This document shows, piece after piece, positions 1-6,303 of a stretch of 10,476 nucleotides of DNA. The stretch's first letter is position 1; the number at the start of each line of letters is the position of its first letter. Under the pieces are notes generated by a model. It had not been told where the DNA came from, made no database searches, and was given only the letters and a program-made list of their open reading frames with translations. Location: contig NCJR01000047.1 in the NCBI GenBank assembly GCA_002282555.1, forward strand, positions 1 to 10,476, read 5' to 3'. Position numbers and translations under genes: made by a program. The stretch is from Rhodobacterales bacterium 34-62-10. Its GTDB lineage: Bacteria > Pseudomonadota > Alphaproteobacteria > Rhodobacterales > Rhodobacteraceae.

Positions 1-832
1 GTCGTCCGAAGACACCCAGAATCCGCAGGTTGCGCTGCACGCCCAGCACGGCATAGGCGGCGCGGAAAGCTGTGTCATCTTGGCCGGTTGCGGCGATATA
101 GCGGGTGATCATCGCCTCTTCGATGGCAGGGGGCACGTCGCGCCGGGCATCCTGCAGCACTGACACGAGGTCATAGGCGGGATGCCCTTTCATCGCGTCC
201 TGAAAATCCAGCAATCCCACGCGCGCGGGGCCATCGCGATCAGGCAGCCAGAGCAGGTTTTCGGCGTGATAATCGCGCTGGATCAGGACTGGGGTCGCGC
301 TGGCATGGGCTTGCAGGACCCGTGCGAATGCGGCGCGGAAGGCGTGTTCAGACGTGGTATCTTCGGCCAAGGCCCCGCCCAGATACCACCGCCATGCCAG
401 TGCCGCCATGTCCAGCATGACAGCCGGGTCATAGGGTTTCAGATCATCCGGCGGTGGTGACTTGTGCAGGTGGATCAGCGCATCTGTCGCCGCCTCATAC
501 AGCGGGCGTTCCAGTTCGGGTTGGCGCGGGATCACCTTTGCGAAGAGGTTGTCGCCCAGATCCTCGAGCAGGAGAAACCCGTTCTCGACATCTTCGGCCA
601 TGATCGCGGGCGCGCTGAGGCCGAGGCTGGAGAGGAAGCGGGCGATGCGGACGAAGGGGCGGATATCCTCGCCCTTGTCGCGGGGCGCATCCATCAGGAC
701 GGCGGTTTTTCCATCCAGATGCAGACGGTCATACCGGCGATTGGACGCGTCACCCGCCAAGGGTTTGCGTGTCGCGCCCGCCCAAGCGGTGGAGGCCACG
801 AACCTATCGGCAAGGGTGCTTCGGTCAGTCAT
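1..832 (-). CDS. AmgK-like aminoglycoside-phosphotransferase-fold sugar kinase, partial (C-terminus beyond window)
   Basis: The first 277 residues of an APH/choline-kinase-fold protein (COG3178 type) are visible; the family is usually about 330-340 residues, so the C-terminus lies left of base 1. Visible motifs are a nucleotide-loop GDASNRRY (residues 27-34), the catalytic-loop RDYHAEN with Asp187 and Asn192, and the metal-binding DFQD beginning at Asp209. AmgK is the anomeric kinase that phosphorylates N-acetylmuramate/N-acetylglucosamine at C1 in cell-wall sugar recycling. The ATG at 832 overlaps the tsaE stop by 8 bp, so the two are translationally coupled. In many alphaproteobacteria the next gene is a MurU-like nucleotidyltransferase, which would support the recycling role but lies outside this window. 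Substrate is inferred from family and synteny only; the fold assignment is firm. Confidence 0.85.
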   Translation of the reverse strand, partial: MTDRSTLADRFVASTAWAGATRKPLAGDASNRRYDRLHLDGKTAVLMDAPRDKGEDIRPFVRIARFLSSLGLSAPAIMAEDVENGFLLLEDLGDNLFAKVIPRQPELERPLYEAATDALIHLHKSPPPDDLKPYDPAVMLDMAALAWRWYLGGALAEDTTSEHAFRAAFARVLQAHASATPVLIQRDYHAENLLWLPDRDGPARVGLLDFQDAMKGHPAYDLVSVLQDARRDVPPAIEEAMITRYIAATGQDDTAFRAAYAVLGVQRNLRILGVFGR

Positions 833-1301
833 GCAAAACTCCGGACAGGCGGGCGGCCCATTCAGGGGCGGTCCAGGACAGTGTCAATTCGCGCGAATCT
901 TCGGCCTTGCCCTGCGCGAAATTCAGGGTCAAGGCATCCTGTGGGGCCAAGGATCCCAAGCGGTCCGGCCATTCCACGAGGCAGATCGCGGTCTGGAATG
1001 CGTCGGTCAGGCCCAGTTCGACAACCTGGTCCGGGGATGTGAGCCGGTAAAGATCGGCATGCCAGATCTCGACCCCGTCTGCGTCATAGGTTTGGACAAG
1101 GGTGAAGGTTGGCGAGGGTACATCCTCAAGCGTGGCAAGGCGCGATTGGATCAGGCTGCGCGCGAAATGGGTCTTGCCCGCACCGATCGGACCTTGCAGC
1201 AGAATGGTATCGCCCGGAGCCAGGCATGTGCCAAGGCGTTCGGCCAAAGCCGCTGTCTGATCGGGTGAGGACAGGGTGATACGGGCGGTTTCTTGCGACA
1301 T
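825..1301 (-). CDS. tsaE: TsaE, ATPase of the tRNA threonylcarbamoyladenosine (t6A37) complex
   Basis: A 158-residue cytoplasmic P-loop ATPase. The Walker A is GPIGAGKT (residues 37-44). It is followed by the family signature PSPTFTLV (62-69), HADLYRL (81-87) and the VEWPDR segment with Glu110-Trp111, all typical of TsaE (formerly YjeE). TsaE binds the TsaB-TsaD pair and drives turnover of the complex that puts t6A on ANN-decoding tRNAs. Length is normal for a stand-alone TsaE; in Rhizobiales it is often fused to the phosphotransferase that here is a separate, overlapping downstream gene. The ATG at 1301 is kept because the protein aligns from its first residues, although no clear Shine-Dalgarno precedes it. 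A 52-bp gap separates it from the upstream PAS gene; no terminator is visible there, so co-transcription is likely. Confidence 0.93.
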   Translation of the reverse strand: MSQETARITLSSPDQTAALAERLGTCLAPGDTILLQGPIGAGKTHFARSLIQSRLATLEDVPSPTFTLVQTYDADGVEIWHADLYRLTSPDQVVELGLTDAFQTAICLVEWPDRLGSLAPQDALTLNFAQGKAEDSRELTLSWTAPEWAARLSGVLHD

Positions 1302-1353
1302 CAGGGCAGAGTAACGCGACCGTCACCGCCTGCAAGGGCCATCCGACCAAGGG

Positions 1354-2958
1354 TCAGGCGGGGCTGTACAAAAGATCGCCGCGTATGGGGGGTGTCACGC
1401 TGTCCAGGGGCTGGAAAAGCACCATCGTCGCGCCACCTGCCATCGGCACCACCTGACATGTCACTGTCCGGCCGTCGCGCAAGGTCACATCCGCCTGCCA
1501 GTCGGCCCGTTCACCGAACTGGACCACGAAGTCACGCAGATCGCCCCAGACCGGCGTGGGCATGCTTCCCGCCTGCCAATGGCGCGAGGCATCGGTGACC
1601 GAAATGTCGGCAAAGCTGCTGTCGGGGTCGATTCCCCACATCTGCCGATAGGCGGTGTTGGAAAAGGCCAGCACGCCGGACGGGGAAAAGACCGCGATGG
1701 ATTGCTCCAACGTGTTGAGGACGGATTGCCCGAGTTCCAGTTGTGACCGGAACCGCCGGGTCAGCGAGATTTCGGCGCTGATATCTTCGAACAGGAAGGC
1801 GACAGCGCCATCGGGATGCGGGCGTCCACTGATCCGGTAGGTCAAGCCGGATGGGAGTGACCACGTCTCAAGGTATTGGCCATTGTCGGCGGCGGCCACC
1901 AGATCGGCGATCTGGTCACGCCAGGAGCGGTAATTCTTGGGTTCTGGCATCATCTGGCGATCCCTGAGCCGGTCAAAGAAGGACAGCAGGTTTGGTCGGG
2001 CGCTGAGGAATTCGGCCGGAAGCGAGGTCAGGTCGATCAGGGCCGGATTGAACAGGGCCAGTTGCCGCTTGCGGTCGAAAATCGCCAGTCCGATGGAAAG
2101 CTGGGCGAAGGTCTTGGTCAAGGTCTGCACGAAATTGCGCTGGGCAATCTCGGCGTTGACGACGGCGTTGACATCGGTGGCATAGTTCATCCAGCCGGCG
2201 TCAAGTCGCAGCGAGCGCACGTCGAACCAATAGGGTTGGACTGATCCGGCGGGCGTGACGGACATCCGGTATGTCGTGCTGCCACCGTCGTCATGGAAGG
2301 GGATCTTGAACAAGGCCGGACAGTCGGCATCAGGCAGCGGCCCGGCCTTGAAGCGGGCGACAAGGTCCCGGTAGGCGGTGTTGGCCCAGAGCACCTGTCC
2401 GGTTCCGTCAGATTGCCAGATCGGATAGGGCGCGCCGGTCACTGCCTGCCGCAGCCACCCGGCCTCGTCGGATGGTGGGGCGGGCGGATGAAGCCGGGAC
2501 AGATTGGGTAGGTGTTCGTTCAGGATCAGCCGCAGATTGCCGTCCCACCATTCAAGGATGATGTGTCCAGAGTCGTTGGGTCCCGCCGCATCAAAGGCGG
2601 TCCTGCCGCTTTCACTGGTCCATTCTGGGCGGACGGGCAGGTTTGGAAACCGGTGCAGCAGAGCGTCGCGCAGGATGTCCCAATCGCTTTTGAGCTTGGA
2701 CATATCGTCTGATGTCATCGGAGCGGCGATATTGTCGAGCAGGCGGGTCGCGGCTTCGGTTGATTGCACGATGTCCTGACCAGCAAAGAGGAACACGACG
2801 GCATCCGCATCCTCGGGCTGCGGCAGGACAGGGAGGCGTGGCGTTTTGCGCTTTTCGGCAAGTTTGTCCGTGACCATGAGCAAGATCAGCAGAAGGCCGC
2901 CAACAAGAACACCGGCGATTACAGCGGTTCCGATCTGAGGCTGGCTGAACAGCTCCAT
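1354..2958 (-). CDS. divL: Membrane-anchored multi-PAS protein lacking a kinase domain, DivL-like
   Basis: A 534-residue protein with one N-terminal membrane helix (about residues 10-30), a charged juxtamembrane stretch, then at least three PAS-like modules at about 165-262, 275-395 and 405-518. These are recognised by repeats of the pattern 'I/LW/VFxxxGxVLxxNTAYRxL' (for example around residues 183-200 and 421-440). The segment at about 52-150 may be a fourth, degenerate PAS. Nothing follows the last PAS: there is no DHp helix pair, no H/Y-box and no HATPase motifs. In R. capsulatus a PAS-domain DivL acts on the CckA-ChpT-CtrA relay and on gene transfer agent production. The position next to tsaE also matches divL in other alphaproteobacteria, as I recall it. 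The start at 2958 is chosen because AAAGGA lies 7 nt upstream; an in-frame ATG at 2985 falls within the predicted -10. The DivL name rests on architecture and synteny. Confidence 0.72.
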   Translation of the reverse strand: MELFSQPQIGTAVIAGVLVGGLLLILLMVTDKLAEKRKTPRLPVLPQPEDADAVVFLFAGQDIVQSTEAATRLLDNIAAPMTSDDMSKLKSDWDILRDALLHRFPNLPVRPEWTSESGRTAFDAAGPNDSGHIILEWWDGNLRLILNEHLPNLSRLHPPAPPSDEAGWLRQAVTGAPYPIWQSDGTGQVLWANTAYRDLVARFKAGPLPDADCPALFKIPFHDDGGSTTYRMSVTPAGSVQPYWFDVRSLRLDAGWMNYATDVNAVVNAEIAQRNFVQTLTKTFAQLSIGLAIFDRKRQLALFNPALIDLTSLPAEFLSARPNLLSFFDRLRDRQMMPEPKNYRSWRDQIADLVAAADNGQYLETWSLPSGLTYRISGRPHPDGAVAFLFEDISAEISLTRRFRSQLELGQSVLNTLEQSIAVFSPSGVLAFSNTAYRQMWGIDPDSSFADISVTDASRHWQAGSMPTPVWGDLRDFVVQFGERADWQADVTLRDGRTVTCQVVPMAGGATMVLFQPLDSVTPPIRGDLLYSPA

Positions 2959-2973
2959 TCGCGTGTCCTTTGA

Positions 2974-2996
2974 TATCTTGTGCAAGATACATCTTG
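2974..2996. repeat. 16-bp perfect palindrome plus a third half-site, overlapping the -10 of the DivL-like gene
   Basis: TATCTTG-TG-CAAGATA (2974-2989) is a perfect inverted repeat with 7-bp arms. A third ATCTTG follows at 2991-2996, so the half-site ATCTTG/CAAGAT recurs three times at 8-bp intervals in alternating orientation. It covers the predicted -10 and transcription start of the PAS gene, so it could be a repressor operator. There is no U-tract as expected of a terminator for regB. I do not recognise the regulator. Confidence 0.5.
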
Positions 2997-3012
2997 AACG
3001 CGAAAAGGTTAA
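2984..3012 (-). promoter_or_regulatory. Candidate promoter of the DivL-like gene
   Basis: On the minus strand TTAACC (3007-3012) is followed after exactly 17 bp by TATCTT (2984-2989), a sigma70-like spacing. The predicted start of transcription near 2977 gives a leader of about 19 nt containing AAAGGA. The -35 is poor on its own and coincides with the downstream half of the CtrA box, which suggests activator dependence. Confidence 0.45.
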
Positions 3013-3023
3013 AGTGGTGTTAA
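3008..3023 (-). promoter_or_regulatory. CtrA box (TTAA-N7-TTAAC) upstream of the DivL-like gene
   Basis: Read on the minus strand, the sequence is TTAA, seven bases, then TTAAC: an exact match to the full CtrA consensus established in Caulobacter and shared by other alphaproteobacteria. It lies in the 93-bp gap between regB and the PAS gene, centred about 57 bp upstream of the chosen start. Its downstream half overlaps the candidate -35 (TTAACC, 3007-3012), the arrangement used by CtrA-activated promoters. Binding is inferred from the motif only. Confidence 0.6.
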
Positions 3024-3051
3024 CAAAGCTTCACAAGGCAAGGACGTGGAT

Positions 3052-4449
3052 TCAGACGTCGATCCGCCGGTTCTGACCCATCGGCATGGCGTTTTCCGGT
3101 GCGCGTGCGTCGATCTTTGAGCGTGGCCACACCACCTCGACGATGGCGCCGCATTTTTCGGGCTGTTCGCCGCTGGCCAGATAGGGATCGCGCCCGTTGG
3201 CGAAGCTGAGTTCGGCACCTGATCGTTCCAGCAGCGTCTTGGCGATGAACAGGCCCAGCCCCATCCCCTCATACTCGGGTCTTTGGATGTTATCCGGCTG
3301 ACTGCGCCGCAGACGCATGAAGGGATCACCGATCCGACCCATCATGCTGGGCGGATAGCCCATCCCGTCATCCATGATCCGAACCGACAGCGTGTCGTCA
3401 TCCCATGTGGTTTCGACCCAGACATTGGCGCGGGCAAAGTCCACGCCATTCTGCAAAAGGTTGCGCAAACCATGCACAAGATCAGGGCGGCGCAGGACTA
3501 TGGGCTGGTTCTGGCTATCCTCGCTGTTCCGACCGTCCTGAAAGTGGATCGCCTTGCCACGGTTCATATGAGGTGCAGCAGCTTCACGCACGACCGTGCC
3601 GAGGGGGGCCTGACGCAGCATCAGGTCATCCTTGCCGGCCCGTCCCATCGAACGCAGGATATCGCGGCATCGATCCGCCTGCTCTCGGATCAGGCGGGCA
3701 TCGTCCTGAAGTTCGGGAAAGCCGTCCAATTCTTCGATCAGTTCGGCGCTTGTCAGTTTGATCGTGGCCAGAGGCGTGCCCAGTTCGTGCGCGGCTGCCG
3801 CCACGACGCCCCCCAGATCGGTCAGTTTCTGCTCGCGGGCCAGCGCCATCTGCGTGGCTTGGAGCGCGTCGGACATGGAGTGCATTTCCTGCGTGACGCG
3901 GCGCGAATAGAAGCTGAGGAAGACGACCGCAATCGTGATCGCCACCCAGTTGCCGAAAACGAAGATATCCGGGACCCGCAGCAGGAAGCCCTGATCGGTG
4001 CGCAGCGGCAGATGAAATTCCGCCAGAAGCGTGACGGCGAGGATCGCGGTGATCCCCAGAAACACCGTGGACCGCAGGGTTAGGACCAAGGCCGACACGG
4101 TGACCGGTCCGAGGATCAGGATGTAGAACGGATTGTGCAGCCCGCCGGTCAGGTAGAGCAGCAGGGCCAGTTGCAGAAGATCGAAAAGAACCATCAGCAG
4201 GTTCTCGGTCTCAGAGAGGCGCTTGTTTTCCGGGAAGATGAACATCGCGATCAGGTTGCCCATGACCGACACGCTGACCACCAACAGGCACAGCGCCATC
4301 TCGATCTGAAGGCCGTAGGCCTGCTGCGCCACGAAAAGCGCGACCAGCTGTCCGATCACGGCGCCCCAGCGCAGAAGGATGATCGTGCGCAGGCGTACCC
4401 AGTTTCCGCGCTCGCGGCCCTTGAGGACGCCAAGTTGACTATCACTCAT
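3052..4449 (-). CDS. regB: RegB/PrrB redox-sensing membrane histidine kinase
   Basis: A 465-residue sensor kinase. About six membrane helices occupy residues 22-183, including the fully conserved quinone-binding heptapeptide GGLHNPF (102-108). The H-box AAAHELGTPLA carries the phosphorylated His221. The redox box ADRCRDILR places the redox-active cysteine at Cys261 (equivalent to Cys265 of R. capsulatus RegB). The ATPase domain has the N-box (N330-N334), DDGMG (360-364) and GMGLGL (395-400). RegB phosphorylates RegA when the respiratory chain/quinone pool is reduced, controlling photosynthesis, CO2 and N2 fixation, and respiration genes. The start at 4449 is preferred over the ATG at 4473 because GAAGG lies 7 nt upstream of it, and the resulting length fits the family. 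It is divergent from senC, as in Rhodobacter. Confidence 0.95.
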   Translation of the reverse strand: MSDSQLGVLKGRERGNWVRLRTIILLRWGAVIGQLVALFVAQQAYGLQIEMALCLLVVSVSVMGNLIAMFIFPENKRLSETENLLMVLFDLLQLALLLYLTGGLHNPFYILILGPVTVSALVLTLRSTVFLGITAILAVTLLAEFHLPLRTDQGFLLRVPDIFVFGNWVAITIAVVFLSFYSRRVTQEMHSMSDALQATQMALAREQKLTDLGGVVAAAAHELGTPLATIKLTSAELIEELDGFPELQDDARLIREQADRCRDILRSMGRAGKDDLMLRQAPLGTVVREAAAPHMNRGKAIHFQDGRNSEDSQNQPIVLRRPDLVHGLRNLLQNGVDFARANVWVETTWDDDTLSVRIMDDGMGYPPSMMGRIGDPFMRLRRSQPDNIQRPEYEGMGLGLFIAKTLLERSGAELSFANGRDPYLASGEQPEKCGAIVEVVWPRSKIDARAPENAMPMGQNRRIDV

Positions 4450-4544
4450 ATGTGCGCCTTCGTCCCGTTGCATATCAGGCCCAAGTCGTAAATATGCACC
4501 CGGCAGGGCAAATGGCCAGCCCCGCCGGGAAAAGGAGACAGAAC
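4450..4544. promoter_or_regulatory. Divergent regB-senC intergenic region
   Basis: These 95 bp separate two divergent start codons and must carry the promoters and leaders of both. For senC a weak candidate is TTGCAT (4468-4473) with TAAATA (4489-4494), a short 15-bp spacer, followed by the ribosome-binding site AAAGGAG at about 4531-4537. No convincing promoter is seen for regB. In R. capsulatus this region is autoregulated by RegA, but I could not identify a clear RegA site by eye. Confidence 0.4.
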
Positions 4545-5174
4545 ATGCTTCGGATCTATGCCATCGCAGCCGCGGGTCTTGTGGTTGCCATGACGGGGGG
4601 TGTTTTCATTTACACGCAATTTGCAGCAGAGCCTGACAAATACGCGCAGTGCCGCAGCACCGCGATTGCAGGCGGCGGCGCGCAGATCGGCGGGCCCTTC
4701 ACCCTGATTGACGAGACTGGCGCAACCGTCACCGATGCCGAGGTGATCGACCAGCCGACGCTGATCTATTTCGGCTATACCTATTGCCCGGATGTCTGCC
4801 CGCTGGACACCGCCCGCAATGCCGAAGCGATCGATATTCTGGAAGAGCGCGGTCTGATGGTGAAGCCTGTGTTCATCTCGATCGATCCCGAACGCGATAC
4901 GCCCGAGGTGGTGGATGCCTTCACCGCGAACCTGCACGAACGGATGCTGGGTCTGACCGGGACGCCCGAGCAGGTGCGCGAGGCCAGCCGCGCCTATCGG
5001 ACCTTCTATCAGAAGCAGGAGCCGGCGGCGGGCGAGGAAGACTACTATCTGGTTGACCATTCGACCATGAGCTATCTGGTGTTCCCCGGGGAAGGTCTGA
5101 TCGACGTATTCCAGCGATCTCTGCGTGCCGATGATGTTGCCGACCGCATCCAGTGCTTTATGGAAGCCAGCTGA
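4545..5174 (+). CDS. senC: SenC/PrrC, SCO1-type copper chaperone for cytochrome oxidase assembly
   Basis: A 209-residue thioredoxin-fold protein anchored by a single N-terminal membrane helix (about residues 5-26), with the rest periplasmic. The copper ligands of SCO proteins are all present: Cys81 and Cys85 in YCPDVCP and His172 in LVDHSTM. The SCO motif around FISIDPERDTP (110-120) is also intact. SCO proteins deliver copper to the CuA or CuB site of haem-copper oxidases; in Rhodobacter SenC/PrrC is needed for cbb3 or aa3 oxidase activity and affects RegBA-dependent regulation. Two further cysteines, Cys36 just after the helix and Cys204 near the C-terminus, are outside the copper motif. 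The start at 4545 is set by AAAGGAG about 7 nt upstream; the frame stays open upstream to 4452, but that would bury the membrane anchor. Confidence 0.93.
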   Translation: MLRIYAIAAAGLVVAMTGGVFIYTQFAAEPDKYAQCRSTAIAGGGAQIGGPFTLIDETGATVTDAEVIDQPTLIYFGYTYCPDVCPLDTARNAEAIDILEERGLMVKPVFISIDPERDTPEVVDAFTANLHERMLGLTGTPEQVREASRAYRTFYQKQEPAAGEEDYYLVDHSTMSYLVFPGEGLIDVFQRSLRADDVADRIQCFMEAS

Positions 5175-5210
5175 CAGGTCACATTGACATCACTGATATG
5201 ACAGCGCGGT

Positions 5211-5237
5211 TTGACGCCTGCAGGGACGCGCTATAAT
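5211..5237 (+). promoter_or_regulatory. Candidate regA promoter
   Basis: TTGACG (5211-5216) and a perfect TATAAT (5232-5237) are separated by 15 bp, shorter than the optimal 17. They lie in the 103-bp gap between senC and regA. A small dyad, ATACC-CTT-GGTAT (5236-5248), starts inside the -10 and spans the likely transcription start. A direct repeat TGATCG (5248-5253, 5260-5265) follows in the leader. This would let regA be expressed independently of senC. Confidence 0.5.
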
Positions 5238-5277
5238 ACCCTTGGTATGATCGTTGTACTGATCGGGGGAACACCGC

Positions 5278-5829
5278 GTGGCCGAAGACCTTTTCGAAAT
5301 CGGAGATGACAGGACCCTTCTTCTGGTCGATGACGACGACGCCTTCCTCAAGCGGTTGGCCAAAGCGATGGAAAAGCGTGGTTTCGATGTGGAAACAGCC
5401 GACTCCGTTGCGGCGGGCAAAGCGATTGCCACCGCCCGGCCACCTGCTTATGCGGTGTGCGATCTGCGGCTGGAAGATGGCAATGGGCTTGACGTGGTCG
5501 AGGTGTTGCGGGCCAAGCGTCCCGATTGCCGGATCGTTGTTCTGACGGGATATGGTGCCATCGCCACGGCGGTGGCCGCCGTAAAGATCGGGGCGACGGA
5601 TTATCTGAGCAAACCTGCGGATGCGACGGATATTACCAATGCGCTTTTGGCGACGGGTGCCGATCTGCCGCCGCCGCCGGAAAATCCCATGAGCGCCGAC
5701 CGTGTGAGATGGGAACATATCCAGCGGGTTTATGAGCTGTGCGACCGGAATGTTTCGGAAACGGCACGGCGCCTGAACATGCACCGTCGCACCCTGCAGC
5801 GTATTCTGGCAAAGCGTTCACCCCGCTGA
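5278..5829 (+). CDS. regA: RegA/PrrA global redox response regulator
   Basis: A 183-residue two-domain regulator, matching the usual length of RegA (184). The receiver domain (residues 12-127) has the acidic pocket Asp18-Asp21, phosphoacceptor Asp62 in VCDLRLEDG, Thr90 and Lys112. A four-proline linker (131-134) leads to a Fis-type helix-turn-helix (about 143-180), including SETARRLNMHRRTLQR, which is nearly invariant in the RegA/PrrA/ActR family. RegB-phosphorylated RegA activates or represses photosynthesis, respiration, carbon- and nitrogen-fixation genes. Translation starts at GTG 5278, with GGGGGA about 7 nt upstream. Unlike the R. capsulatus cluster, the next gene is not hvrA or ahcY on the same strand but a convergent hpt gene whose end overlaps by 12 bp. 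Confidence 0.96.
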   Translation: MAEDLFEIGDDRTLLLVDDDDAFLKRLAKAMEKRGFDVETADSVAAGKAIATARPPAYAVCDLRLEDGNGLDVVEVLRAKRPDCRIVVLTGYGAIATAVAAVKIGATDYLSKPADATDITNALLATGADLPPPPENPMSADRVRWEHIQRVYELCDRNVSETARRLNMHRRTLQRILAKRSPR

Positions 5830-6165
5830 AGCCTTGTGTCCGAGGCGCTGTGCCACTTCGGACAGGAAGATCTGGCAGGCAGCGTCATAGCCCTGCACGA
5901 TACTTCGCGTATCCACTTGATCGGGATGTCCCTTGGCGGCCAGAGCCTCTCCTTGTTGGCACAGGGCAGAGACATGCGTGAAGCCAAGGTTCAGCAGCCC
6001 GCCCCTGAGGGCGTGGAGGGTCATTTCCAGTTGATGTGGTTCGGGGGCATCGCGCAACTGCGCGACGATGCTGTCCATTTCTTGCACAAACACCTCAACA
6101 ACCTCGTTGAAGCCGGCTTCGCCGATTTCGTCATGAAGGTCGGCGACACGCGTCCAGTCGATCAT
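5818..6165 (-). CDS. Single-domain Hpt (histidine phosphotransfer) protein
   Basis: A 115-residue, entirely helical-looking soluble protein. The signature HALRGGLLNLGF places the candidate phosphoacceptor at His51, followed by the small/hydrophobic pattern and conserved LGF of Hpt helix bundles. The upstream acidic helix (about 14-37) and downstream helix (about 60-80) complete a four-helix arrangement. Such proteins relay phosphate between a hybrid kinase and a response regulator. No kinase is adjacent; the divergent gene encodes a REC-PP2C phosphatase that is the obvious candidate partner. GGAG lies 8 nt upstream of the ATG at 6165. The 3' end overlaps convergent regA by 12 bp, so there is no room for a terminator between the two genes. 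It is not ChpT-like, because it lacks a pseudo-HATPase domain. Confidence 0.85.
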   Translation of the reverse strand: MIDWTRVADLHDEIGEAGFNEVVEVFVQEMDSIVAQLRDAPEPHQLEMTLHALRGGLLNLGFTHVSALCQQGEALAAKGHPDQVDTRSIVQGYDAACQIFLSEVAQRLGHKASAG

Positions 6166-6190
6166 TGCAATACTCCGCCAGATGATCGCC

Positions 6191-6214
6191 AGTTTAGGGG
6201 AGATGCCCTAAGCT
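6191..6214. repeat. Imperfect inverted repeat between divergent hpt and REC-PP2C genes
   Basis: AGTTTAGGG (6191-6199) and CCCTAAGCT (6206-6214) are 9-bp arms with one mismatch around a 6-bp spacer; the inner TTAGGG/CCCTAA is perfect. It sits 26 bp upstream of hpt and about 90 bp upstream of the phosphatase gene, in an AT-richer 138-bp region. A shared operator for the two divergent genes is possible. No clear -35/-10 pair could be assigned here. Confidence 0.45.
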
Positions 6215-6303
6215 AATGTAAACGTGAAAAATTTTAAGGTTCAGTTTCTGTCAACGAATGACCGCTACACCGAATCCCGACGAGGATGGAGAGGGAAAAA
6301 CCG

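Noticed and set aside
462..1268. Long plus-strand open frame (268 codons) across the phosphotransferase and tsaE
   Set aside because: It is antisense to two well-recognised genes, has an Arg/Ser-rich low-complexity composition and no domain signal; it is a high-GC shadow.
2959..2985. Upstream ATG at 2985 as the start of the DivL-like protein
   Set aside because: It falls inside the palindrome and the predicted -10, lacks a Shine-Dalgarno, while AAAGGA precedes the ATG at 2958 at good spacing.
4446..5060. Minus-strand open frame opposite senC
   Set aside because: It overlaps the conserved SCO copper motifs on the other strand and would invade the regB start; it is a shadow frame.
5184..5189. 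Perfect TTGACA after senC as the regA -35
   Set aside because: There is no acceptable -10 at 16-18 bp; the TATAAT at 5232 is too far away, so TTGACG at 5211 is the better partner.
6216..6240. Possible CtrA site in the AT-rich hpt/REC-PP2C gap
   Set aside because: TTTAC and TTAA-like words are present, but none have the N7 spacing; the match is too degenerate to claim.
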